A DNA stretch of 64,000 bases from Hofstenia miamia (taxonomy: Eukaryota; Xenacoelomorpha; Acoela). A model generated the notes under the pieces. That model was not told where the DNA came from. It worked only from the letters and a program-made list of their open reading frames with translations, and did not search any database. This document shows positions 46,446 to 57,150 of this stretch, piece after piece. Positions within the stretch are counted from its first letter, which is position 1. Each line of letters starts with the position of its first letter. The translations under genes and the position numbers were made by a program. The stretch lies in contig SCFE01000097.1 of the NCBI GenBank assembly GCA_004352715.1, positions 984,927 through 1,048,926 of the forward strand. The letters run 5' to 3'.

Positions 46446-47242
46446 CAATACACATAGAGATAAAGCAATTTTCAAAATTCAATGAAATTAGAAATGTTTA
46501 AAATGTAACAATTTTTCTATTCATATTACATAATTTTTAAATACCATTGACATTCTTTATATCAATAAATTTACGTTTTTGGGAATTATATTTTATTTCT
46601 ATTTTCTTTGGTAACAATAATAACTAACAATTATTTTCAAACATTGAGAAAAAGACCTGTTTCACATATGACATGTAAGTTGCAAAAATAAAAACTTTTT
46701 TAAGTAAAAATAATTTTTAAAATATAAATACATGCTTTCACAGATGAATACTCTCACCATACAGAGAAAACGAACATTTATAAATAATAAATTTATTACA
46801 AAGAAAATATGCTAAAACATTCAATTAGTACAATAAAAACAGAAATAAAATAGTGACAACAGTTTTAATCTTTACATACACAACAAACAGTAATAATGGA
46901 AAAATAATGAAATAATGAAAAACAATATATATTAATATAATGTAAAGGAATGCTTACCAAATAATTTTGTAGTTTTATCACAGCATTGTTCTGCAAAGTG
47001 ACACATACCAAATGGGAATCGAATTTGTCATGTCAAAACTGTGCAATGTGATAATTTATTTGAGATTACATTGAAGGGGATAAAATGCTGCATACCCTAA
47101 ACAAATACAGTTGTGATGGTACTTTCATAATTACACAAACAAAATCAATTGACGTATGAACGAATCACATATTCAAGTGGATTGCTGTGTGAGACAAGGT
47201 AATAAATCAAAGAGGCATATTGCAGGCTTTGAATCAAAAAAT
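46446..47242. other. Non-coding interior next to the left TIR
   Basis: Very AT-rich, with many ATAAA and AATAAA-type motifs on both strands and no recognisable ORF. It lies downstream of the minus-strand polymerase and its tiny 3' exons, so it may hold 3' UTR sequence. Confidence 0.45.
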
Positions 47243-47815
47243 CTAAACAAAATATTAATTGCGATATATAGATTAATTATCATACTTTAGCATGAGGCTA
47301 AACAAACAGCAGAGTCTTTTCATGGGAACATCATTTTTCTTCATTAAAGTATTAATCTAAACAGATATAAACATACAAATAACAAAATTGTTTATACCAT
47401 AGATAGAAAAACATTCTTGTGGGGAAGTGGTGAAACATCATTATCAACAATAAAATCTAAGCAGAGAAATATTGTTAAGTCATAAACAAATTTTTCATTT
47501 ACAATATACAAAAATTCAAATCAATTACAGAGGCAGGATGAGGTGATGATACAAATCATTTTACATGTCTAAACAAAAATTATTAAAACATGTTCAAATT
47601 AAATTTCATATACCTAAACGAGGTTTCTTTGCACTTGTAGATGGTACATCAATTGAGTCTAAACAACACTTATTAAAACACATACAATAAAATTTTTTAA
47701 TACCTAAATGAGGACTTTCTGCGTTTATGGAGGCATTTTCAATAGTAGGTTTTGACATTGATTGTGGAATATCTAAATAAAAAATTAGTAAAATACATGT
47801 AAATTCAGTCTATAC
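47243..47815 (-). other. Run of five 41-45-bp introns with tiny exons
   Basis: On the minus strand, segments starting GTAT and ending TTTAG occur at 47815-47773 (43 bp), 47703-47659 (45), 47613-47569 (45), 47397-47357 (41) and 47285-47243 (43). The exons between the first three are 69 and 45 bp. Both keep one open frame across the joins (including STSAKKPRL, a possible nuclear-localisation motif) and reach a stop just after the third intron. The first intron begins directly after the conserved C-terminus of the polymerase, but one base out of its frame. Exon ends CCTCATTTAG and CCTCGTTTAG are alike, so the 90-bp intron-exon unit may have duplicated. Confidence 0.5.
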
Positions 47816-49144
47816 CTTTGGTAATGATCCACCAGATATCTCTTATCATTGTAGGGTGTTAGTGCCACTTTGTTCATCCTCTCAATAGAGATATTGTGGT
47901 TATGACTGTGAATCATTACCATTTCTCCTTGCAGAATTTCTTCAACATCCAAAATGCATTGAAGACATCAAAATTCATGGTCTTTTTCACAACCCCAGTA
48001 ATCCCTTTTGCACTAGATTTAAGGTTGACACCCCCACTATTTGCACATATATATTGGACGGAATACATTTTTATTTGAATGCCACCATCTGTATTAGTAT
48101 TCCACCTGCCAACTCATCTTTCACCTTTAAATAGATCTTTTTGTTTGCCTCACTAAACAATGGTAAATCTTTCAGATAATTTGAAAAATCAAAATGACTG
48201 GCTATTGCTGGCAATTCATCATACACATTTTTGCTCTTAATTTCGTTTGTCTATGTCACTGTATAATAGGGAAATTTAATTCTTAAATGCCTCCTTCATA
48301 ACATCATAGTGGAATCAAAACATCTGACCAATATAATTTGGTTTTGTCCATTTAATTTCCCTATGTGCTAACATGACCTGCACTAGATTTTCTAAAATTA
48401 TATTGAATGACTTAAATTCGGGTTTCTTAATTAGTTTTTCAGCAGTCTCCTGATCACCAACAAACTTGACTATGCACTGTTTTCTGAAAGATTCCATAGT
48501 CTTCCCAAATATCACATTTGACATTAATTTATAAAAATTTTTTTCAAAGTCATTCTTGGCAGCTTTTCTTTTCATTGTACTTAAGTCAATGTAGGGCTTT
48601 AGAAATTGTGATTGCTGGAACTGCAATGCCTTGTGGAAATTTGTCACTTTTAGACCCTGTGCAATATAAAATTTGAGGATCTCATAATGCACTACATATT
48701 CCTTTTTGTTAAAAAATGTCTGCATTAATTTTGGCACTTTTCCTGTCTTTAAATTTAATGCAGATTTTATATGTCTTTAGTATGGTGACAGTAACTCATC
48801 ACCTACACACATTTTATGTGGAGCTAGAGGATAATCAAAGTGTTCCTCATGTAGGTGAGAGGGTTAATGCATGTCAACCATTACCAAATAGCATCTATCT
48901 GCCTCTGATGATGTTGCAAGTATATTTTCTGTTCAGTGTAGACCTCCAGTGGGTAAAAACTCACACATTAAAACTCTGTACAATGAATTCATATCTAAAA
49001 AAGGAGAATATGTGGAGTCTTTCCCACTATCATAGTCCTCCACCATGGGGTTGTTGGCTTAAAATAATGATCTGAAAACACCCCACACATGCCTCCTCTA
49101 ATCCCAGATTCAATAAATTCTAATTGATCAATGTAGAATCTTGC

Positions 49145-50515
49145 CAATCCACTTTCTGTACTGATTTCATAGTAACTTATTACTTTTCTTAGTTAATATG
49201 ATAAGTAAGCTTGACAATCTCCTAATCCTCTCCTTCCCATTTGAGTGTGTTCATTTTATTAACTTAACTTTATATATGTTAGCCTCTCTAACAGCATAAC
49301 TCACTACAACTCATTTAGGTAAAACATGTAGGATGGAAGACAGGATCAACACCTGAAGGTTTGCCATGCAGTTCCAGATACACTTCAATCAGCTACAACA
49401 ACAAATTGTGCTTCATCCTTGCAGTGAAAACCATCAACAGAATTAGTGTGTGAATAGTGAACTCAGTGTGAGGGGACTTGTAACTACTTAAGAGTTTAGT
49501 GCATTGATTGTTTTTGTTATTATGAATTTGTAGTAATGATTGATTACAGCAACCTGGATGCTTTAGCTTGTTATCAAGCCTTACATATAATAGCCCTACA
49601 GATATAGTAATACATGATAGCCCTTTGTACATGTAAACAATCAATGCCACTGGCAAGAAAACAAATGCGTAAGTTGGCCAAAGGTCTATGATAGGAAACA
49701 ATGAGCAACTTAATTTTACTACTAAACTGATAATGAAGGTAATGTAAAAATATGATCTAAATAAATTCAATACTAAATCACCGATTGTAAGATAATACCA
49801 TAACTGACTGAAATTCATCAATAGGGAAGTAATCATGTAGAGCACAATAATTGTAATCATAATAACTGGCAAGCAACAAATAATAGGAAAGCTATAATAG
49901 TGAAAAACCCCTATACCTATTTGTAACTTAAAACTGAAAGGTAATTACAGCTGTCACCCTCACCACTGTGGAATAGCTGATCATGAGGCTGCTCCAGTAT
50001 ACCTTTAAATGGATGTGGGAACCACCATACAATTACCCCCAGTGCTTGAACATTTAGCTTTCCATAAAATATAAAGTAACCTGACAAGAGAAAAGTAAAT
50101 CCAAACTAAATTTATTCATCAGTAATTATATCATTTCTAACATATTTATAGCACTTCATAGTAAATAAGCAAATACTTGACTAGTACCTGTTTAATCAAT
50201 TTTTGTTTACAGTTTCCCCTTGGTTTACAGTTCTGCTGATAACTACGCAACATCAGGGTTAATTAGAGTTTGCTGTTTGGCCATCTATTGTTTTGTCAAA
50301 TACTGTTGAGCATAATTTAAATATAACTGCACAAAACAATTTACAAAATCAAATAATCAATCATATCATGTGTTTACACATTAATTATTATAATCATTAT
50401 AATATTTTTAGTCTTTGTTTCATCCATTCCTTCTCTCATCTTGACCACACATGATATTTTGATGGATTATGTCACACCAAGATTGGCAATGAGATCCAAT
50501 GACGTCTGAGTATAT
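49145..50515. other. Interruption within the polymerase gene
   Basis: Polymerase-like sequence stops shortly after the YKLDPRYIF region (about 50540) and resumes near the IRGG region (about 49140). The intervening ~1.3 kb has no polymerase similarity. It contains a minus-strand frame of 159 codons (49393-49872) with several hydrophobic stretches, probably chance in AT-rich DNA. Canonical splice sites or TIRs that would define an intron or nested insertion were not clear. Confidence 0.45.
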
Positions 50516-51784
50516 TTTAGCACTACATTCCAGCTGTAATTGGAGGCTGTAAAAAAATATACCTAGGGTCAAGCTTGTAGGTTTCCATACTTTCCAGTCT
50601 AAACTCTCTAATGAAATCAGCAAGAAGAAGTGTGTCTGCCTCCAAATAATTATTATGATAGTCTTTGAGCTTCTGACAGCCTCCTTTTACCCATGTATGT
50701 TCATGCTCAAAGTCCAAATCCTCTTGTGTTATATAAATCTTCCCAGTCAATCTGTTCTTCCAGTGCACCAAATCTGGAAGCTGTGTGTCATTAAACTTTT
50801 CAAAACTGTCTAAATAATCATAGCATAGCCACCACCTTCCCTGTGCTAAATGCCTCTGCCTTTTCGTCATTCATGCATGTGTGTAAAAATATATAATTAT
50901 CACTGCCAATGTTCTTTGTTAGGTTGGAGAGACTATCTGTTATAAAGTGATAAGAGTCTAGAAATCGTAATTCTTCATAAATATTTTTCATTATGTTATT
51001 TTTATCAACAAAAGTTGAGACAGGAANTTGCTGTTTGGCCATCTATTGTTTTGTCAAATACTGTTGAGCATAATTTAAATATAACTGCACAAAACAATTT
51101 ACAAAATCAAATAATCAATCATATCATGTGTTTACACATTAATTATTATAATCATTATAATATTTTTAGTCTTTGTTTCATCCATTCCTTCTCTCATCTT
51201 GACCACACATGATATTTTGATGGATTATGTCACACCAAGATTGGCAATGAGATCCAATGACGTCTGAGTATATTTTAGCACTACATTCCAGCTGTAATTG
51301 GAGGCTGTAAAAAAATATACCTAGGGTCAAGCTTGTAGGTTTCCATACTTTCCAGTCTAAACTCTCTAATGAAATCAGCAAGAAGAAGTGTGTCTGCCTC
51401 CAAATAATTATTATGATAGTCTTTGAGCTTCTGACAGCCTCCTTTTACCCATGTATGTTCATGCTCAAAGTCCAAATCCTCTTGTGTTATATAAATCTTC
51501 CCAGTCAATCTGTTCTTCCAGTGCACCAAATCTGGAAGCTGTGTGTCATTAAACTTTTCAAAACTGTCTAAATAATCATAGCATAGCCACCACCTTCCCT
51601 GTGCTAAATGCCTCTGCCTTTTCGTCATTCATGCATGTGTGTAAAAATATATAATTATCACTGCCAATGTTCTTTGTTAGGTTGGAGAGACTATCTGTTA
51701 TAAAGTGATAAGAGTCTAGAAATCGTAATTCTTCATAAATATTTTTCATTATGTTATTTTTATCAACAAAAGTTGAGACAGGAA
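50270..51784. repeat. Exact 757-bp duplication joined by a single N
   Basis: 50270-51026 and 51028-51784 are identical, separated only by the N at 51027. They include the same polymerase exonuclease segment. An exact copy with an N at the joint is an uncollapsed assembly overlap, so only one copy is likely real. Confidence 0.92.
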
Positions 51785-53529
51785 TTGATAAACTGAGTGA
51801 CAACATGTTTTCACTAGTGCAGGGAACACAACTTAATTTTCTGCCTTCTGTCAATTTCAAAGATTTCAACAAAGTATGGAAATCATAATGGGAGGCATTA
51901 TGTGCAAATATGGGGGTCTATGCAACACATTACAATCACTATGAGCAACACCTCTAATTTTACCACTATAGTGACAATGATCAATAACTTTTTTTGATGT
52001 TGTTTCAAATGACCTTTCACAAAAAACACAGGTAGTTGCATTTGCTAGCATTCTTTTATGTTCACCATGTGTAATTTGAAGTGTGTGATGTTTTTGTTTA
52101 GCCTGAAATGATTCATGTGTAGTTTCCCTAAGGTTGTCCCATGCATTCAGTATGCATTATTTTTCTGAAAAAACTTTGGAAGGAAGCAGCTCCTTTTCCA
52201 TCATTGTTGCAATGCATATGTGTGAAGGTTTCTGCTTTACTTCTTACATTGTATAACTGCTTGAAGATTAGGTAGGGGACCATGAACCTTTTTTGAAATT
52301 GTTTCTATATCAAATGTGGCCATTAATGGTACAAAGTTTTTTGCTCCATTATTTTTAAATTTAATTTTCTCTGATTGACTGGGAAATGTAATTTCTGGCT
52401 CTAGAGATCCATTGCATTTTTTCTGGTGTCTCTTTATATTTTTCTTCACATGGAAGCCAGACAAATATTTAGGACACTGCATACCCTTGGTTGTATTTTT
52501 GAACAATTTTAAGCAGGCATTCAAATTGGTAATGGCCACATAATGACTATTTCCTTCTTTTTCAATTATCATCAAATTTGCAGTTTTTCCATAGTGTTTT
52601 TCTGACATGTAGGTTGGTACAAGGGTTCAATCATCATTTAATGCATAAACATTCACCTTGATTTCATTGAGGTCCTCAAAAATTCAGACATCATTTATAG
52701 ATAGTGGGAAAGACAGACCATTAATATTTAAAATTTATTTAAACAAGTGACTTGACATCTAGCTTTAACTTCTGGATGCATACATGCCAAAATAGCATAC
52801 AAAAAGCATTGGTTGGATTCACCACTTTTTGGGTTTACTAGAAAATGGTTTCTTTTGAGATAATCTGGTAGTGGGATAAATGTTCCAGCATGGATTGGAC
52901 AAATTTTGTAATTTGCAACCCTACACTATTAATATTTTTCACAGCCCATCCTGAGCCATTGTGTGCATACATGGAAATGTAGTTTGCAAGCTCATTTACC
53001 ATACAAGAAAATTTTGCCTCACATAGACCTGTACAGAACACAAAAGATGGTTTGCTGGTTGGGTATATGATGACAAATCTTTCTTCACTACCCTCAATTC
53101 TTGCCAATTCAACTTCAGCCATAAAATAAACCTTGGCAGAGAAATGCTTGGAAACCTCATCCTCAATAATTGCTGTAATTGAGAGGTATGCAAAATATCA
53201 ACAACTGTTAAAGGCTGGCTTTGAAAGCATACAAAACTACCTTTACAAGCAACATTAATCTTGAACATTTCAATATTATTAACAGATGGTGGTGGTGATG
53301 GTACTTTATGAACAGTAGACATGTGCTCATTGTATAAATTATCACAGCCAAAGAAAAGTTCACAAGCATAGCATAGATGCACCTGTATTTTTTTATGCCT
53401 ATTATTTATGTGTTTTTGGAGTGCTAAGTGTTTGGAGTTGGAATATTTGCAGTGGGTGCATTCAAATGGAGCAGGAGTTGTGGGACTAAATATAATTAAT
53501 TTGTAGAGGAGGGCAATTACATATCTCAA

Positions 53530-54910
53530 TCACATAATTTTTTTAAAGTACAATTGTTTAACAAAAGTAATAACATGCATCATTCAAATGGGAAAAGATA
53601 TGTACAAACAAAAACAATTTTACATTGTAAGCAACCAGTATGAAATATTATTGTCTAAATAATTTATTGAAGCATGATTTTAAATCAATAATGATTAAAA
53701 ATAAAAACATGTATTAGTATATACACAATTTATATTTGATGGATTTGTATGTTGACCAGACCCTTGCTGAGGATTTGTTCCAGTCCTGTACCTAGCCATC
53801 ATACAGTTGACTTGAGTCTCAAAATCCTGGGACCAAGGTTAAAACTCCATGGGAGAAGAAGACACAAAATTGTTGTTGTCATCAGACAAAATGTTAAATC
53901 TAAACGCATGTCTCAACACATTGAAAAAAAATGCAATTTAATAATGCAAGTAAAAAAAAACTTACAATTCAAGATTGAAGGGAGTGTCATGGGGATTGTT
54001 GTACATATTCTCTCAGATGATTTGATCAAATTGAGCAATCCATCCAGAAAGAAAGTCTTGAGGATTGTTGGTTGAGTTCATTTTACTATAAAATTCTATG
54101 TTAACAAATAATTAAATGAAATTCTCAAATGTGTTCTACCATTTATAGATGCCAATTGTTTGCATTTCAAGATGTTTATCTAATAATGAACATTCAACTT
54201 GATAAAAATATTTCATGAAAAATAATGTACATGGTGAAAAACATTAAATAAAAACATAAAAATCAATTACTAATCAATATATCATGAATAATAATAATAA
54301 TTTAAAATTTCACTGTATTTAAAGCTGAAAATGTCTGTGCTGACAGAAGTCTAGTAATTTTGTGAGATTCTTTGTTTACATGCTGTCTACAAACATAAAT
54401 ATTTGTTTATTTACCATTTGATTATCTATGGCACATTGGAACAATAGATTTCATGTACTTTGTAAATATTTTGGTAAAGCTGATATTTGACTAAAGAAAA
54501 TTTTCCAGATTTTTACACAATAGTTTGTTGCTAAAAGATTGACAATAAATATGTCAGTTTATTATTGCAGAGTTTTTCAGTACATTCATACATACCTTTC
54601 ATTTATTACAAACTCAAATGTTGGAAGAATTATCTTTATGTACAAGAGGATATAAATTAGCAGAAGAAATCATCTTGTCAAATGATGTTTATTAATGTGT
54701 ATTCTATATATTGCGCAATCTGTTCAGCAAAATTTATTGTTCAACTACATAATGTAATTTGTAGAATGTCTTAAGATGGGTATTTACATGTGATATTAAA
54801 TAAAACACATAAAAACAAAACCATTAATGCTTTGAAATACAAAAACTCTGAATATACAACAAGGAATTGTCGGATTTAAGTGTATGTATGTTTTTCTTTC
54901 TCCTTTTTAG
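53530..54910. other. Interior of the PolB element, no assigned gene
   Basis: A plus-strand frame of 108 codons at 53749-54075 is rich in basic residues (LKLHGRRRHK) but resembles no family I know. The remainder is AT-rich with no clear coding signal. Confidence 0.35.
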
Positions 54911-55040
54911 AGTTTATACTAAAACTGTCATGAAGTTTGCATTTTGTTCAATGCTTATGACGGAAAGATATCTTCATCTTAACACATTATTCAGTTTTCA
55001 CAAAGATTCAAGTGATGATGGTTGAATTCATTCAAAAATG
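54911..55040 (+). other. Possible exon with open frame, PolB element plus strand
   Basis: It follows TTTCTCCTTTTTAG and ends at AT|GTAAGTTA, good splice signals. Inside, the frame MKFAFCSMLMTERYLHL, then LFSFHKDSSDD, runs to a stop just before the donor. It could be a 5' or 3' exon of a spliced plus-strand gene that also includes the lysine-rich repeat and the ORF at 55634. Confidence 0.3.
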
Positions 55041-55145
55041 TAAGTTATTTTTGTATTTTAAAAAGTTAATATTACTAACTTTGTCTCATGTGATTACAAA
55101 ATAATATAAAAATTTCATAATGTTTGTACATGTTTAATATCCTTG

Positions 55146-55440
55146 CTTGAAAAGACAAAAAAAATCACTAAAAGGAAAATTAAATATTCCCAAAGGCAAG
55201 TAATTTTGGTCAAAAAGACAAAAAAATCATCAAAAGGAAAATTAACTATCCCAATGGCAAGTAATTTTGTTAGGAAGGACAAAAAAACTTCAAAAGGAAA
55301 ATTAAATAACCCAAAGGCAAGTCATTTTGTTTGAAAGGACAAAAAAACATCAAAAGCAAAATTAAATATCCCAAAGGCAAGTAATTTTTTTCCAAAGGAC
55401 AAAAAAAACACCAAAAGGAAAATTATTTTTAAAATGTGTT
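55146..55440 (+). repeat. Five ~60-bp tandem repeats encoding a lysine-rich 20-residue unit
   Basis: GACAAAAAAA starts recur at 55154, 55217, 55278, 55338 and 55398 (spacing 63, 61, 60, 60). From the second copy on, one plus-strand frame gives units like KDKKTSKGKLNNPKASHF, with a single TGA after the third copy. The first copy is frame-shifted by extra As. Since 60 bp is exactly 20 codons and substitutions keep Lys/Ser/Pro content, it may be a former basic DNA-binding protein. Confidence 0.7.
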
Positions 55441-55633
55441 ACATGTAAATAAACACACTAGTTGGTGGAGGTGATAAGAAAATTTATATTACCAATGTTA
55501 ATTTGATAGTAATACTATTATTATCATCATTACCATATATGTACACTGTCAAATGTAAAAAGTAGCCAATCACAAAAACTCTATGTTTATAAATTTTACA
55601 GATTTTTTAAAACTACTATTCACAATTTTGGAG

Positions 55634-56086
55634 ATGACAACTAATGTATTTCTTGAATGCAGCTTTGATAGCATTTTACGGAATTTTTCAGCAATTGAAC
55701 ACAAGATGTGTGTTTTGCAAAATATTGATAAGCTCGTGAATTATGAAGATATACCACTCCAAAACAACAAAGTGTTTCATGTTCAGTTTCAACCTTCACA
55801 AGGACAGTGCACTTGTGACACATGTTTTGGATTGACTCCACATATAGATGTAGATACCTCAAACTTCAAGTTGTGTGGAGAGAATATCCCTCATACATTT
55901 GCAGCAGTGCAAATTTTAGAAAATAACATTGATAGACTCTATGCAGATGGGTTCCCAATAGACATTGCAATCCAGAAAATTTTCATGCTTATTGATGGAG
56001 AAATCAAAGACAATAGATTAAATATTTTTCTTGATCATGGACATTTGTTAGAGGATTGTAAATATACTGTGAATAAATGTATATAG
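55634..56086 (+). CDS. Unassigned 150-codon ORF of the PolB element
   Basis: An open frame from the ATG at 55634 (MTTNVFLECSFDSILRNF) to TAG at 56086. The frame is also open upstream to an ATG at 55583, but AAATTTTACAG at 55593-55603 looks like a 3' splice site, so I prefer the inner start. It has a CTCDTC cysteine cluster in mid-protein and a mixed, globular-looking composition with no membrane segment. No family recognised. It is one of two long intact frames left in the element, and a plus-strand partner to the minus-strand ORF next to it, with which it converges. Confidence 0.5.
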   Translation: MTTNVFLECSFDSILRNFSAIEHKMCVLQNIDKLVNYEDIPLQNNKVFHVQFQPSQGQCTCDTCFGLTPHIDVDTSNFKLCGENIPHTFAAVQILENNIDRLYADGFPIDIAIQKIFMLIDGEIKDNRLNIFLDHGHLLEDCKYTVNKCI

Positions 56087-56452
56087 ATATTTTATCCCTA
56101 ATTATATTATTATACATAACATGTATCCATTATCTAATATTACACTTATTTAACTTAATGATGAGATGTATCTCTAGAAATCTACCATTAATGAAACACA
56201 TACAAATCATTTCTACATTCTCATTGTATAATATATAGTATTATTGAATTTGAATGTGAATTGCATGTTAAATTAATAGCTAGGTAAAATATTGACATTT
56301 ATCAGTTTAGAGAATACTATAGATTTTTACCTATTTACAATGTAGGAGTTTAAATTTTTTATATTAAAACTAATGTTTACACAATGTAATAATTTATCAA
56401 ACATATTAACTAGTACATGTAAAAAAAGAGTGAAATCAAAACTATACATTTT

Positions 56453-57043
56453 CTATTTATTAAACTGTAGTACAATATGATTTGCAATAGCCATGTTTCC
56501 AATCCCCATGTCATCATTGTGAAAAAGTTTTTTATTGATCAAAACCTTGTAATTTTCACCCATTGCACTGACATAGTGTTTAGGAAGAAAATAATAAACA
56601 CCATTATTGAGTCTAATCTTTACTGCTACACCATATCTTGTGTTCAACTGAACAGTGTCTTCAATTGTTAGCCAAAGTTTTTTCGGAAGTTCACTAGCAG
56701 GACTTGCGGTTGAAAAAATACAGTGTGATGACAAGGAATTGACATCATTTAAACATTGTAAAACATTGTTGTCTTCAATAGTGTTGGAGATTGGGAAGAC
56801 AATTGCATTATTATTCACTACAGGACGTCCTCGCTTGTGTTGAGTCTTTCGTTTTTCTTTAACAGGTGCAGGAGGAGGGGCTATCATCTCTTGTGTTAGC
56901 AGGTTATAGTTGGAGGCTGGTGGTGGAGTTGTACATAACTCGTTAAATAGATTGACAAGTGAACCAGATGCTATGGTTTCAACAGACATTCCCATACAAA
57001 AAATGAATTTGCATAGAAGAAAAATAATGATTTTATCTGACAA
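56453..57043 (-). CDS. Unassigned 196-codon ORF with an AT-hook-like motif
   Basis: Transcribed inward from the right TIR, which ends about 110 bp upstream. ATGs at 57043, 56992 and 56986 are possible; the last (MSVETIASG) avoids a chance-looking hydrophobic leader. A proline-rich stretch (PPPAPVKEKRKTQHKRGRP) contains KRGRP, an AT-hook core. The C-terminal half (VQLNTRYGVAVKIRLNNGVY, then YFLPKHYVSAMGE) looks like a small beta domain. I recall similar proteins alongside this type of polymerase, but cannot name a family. A DNA-binding role is an inference from the hook, charge and location. Confidence 0.6.
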   Translation of the reverse strand: MSDKIIIFLLCKFIFCMGMSVETIASGSLVNLFNELCTTPPPASNYNLLTQEMIAPPPAPVKEKRKTQHKRGRPVVNNNAIVFPISNTIEDNNVLQCLNDVNSLSSHCIFSTASPASELPKKLWLTIEDTVQLNTRYGVAVKIRLNNGVYYFLPKHYVSAMGENYKVLINKKLFHNDDMGIGNMAIANHIVLQFNK

Positions 57044-57150
57044 TATGGGTGAATATATAGATTGAGTTGTTTAATCAGTCAACACATAATGACGTCGCAA
57101 CAACACCCTCAGCAATTTCCACAGCCAATTATTTATGTAATATGCACAAA

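Larger units (their letters stand above)
47816..53529 (-). pseudogene. Family-B DNA polymerase (Maverick/Polinton/viral type), frameshifted
   Basis: Conserved features appear in order but in changing frames. They are: two C2H2 fingers (53460-53300); the NGSGW signature (about 52950); a third finger and exonuclease motif I, TFDIET (52430-52300); a DHCHYSGKIRG zinc motif (about 51980); exonuclease II, HNASHYDFH (about 51890); exonuclease III, YLEADTLLLAD (51410-51440); IRGG (about 49110); motif A-like DMNSLY (about 49000); motif B-like KNDFEKNFYKLMSNVIFGKT (about 48530); and motif C YSDID (about 48260), followed by a conserved tail ending DKRYLVDHYQ. These enzymes replicate DNA from a protein primer. 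At least six frame changes and several stops make it inactive. A ~1.3-kb interruption lies at 49145-50515, and 757 bp are duplicated by assembly. Confidence 0.9.

Noticed and set aside
48716-49075. 119-codon plus-strand frame
   Set aside because: It is the antisense shadow of the IRGG to LSPY region of the polymerase on the minus strand.
49393-49872. 159-codon minus-strand frame with several hydrophobic segments
   Set aside because: Composition follows from AT-rich DNA, it lies in the interruption of the polymerase pseudogene, and it matches no membrane-protein family I know.
50270-51784. Apparent tandem duplication of polymerase exonuclease segments
   Set aside because: The copies are identical and joined by an N, so this is treated as an assembly artefact rather than biology.
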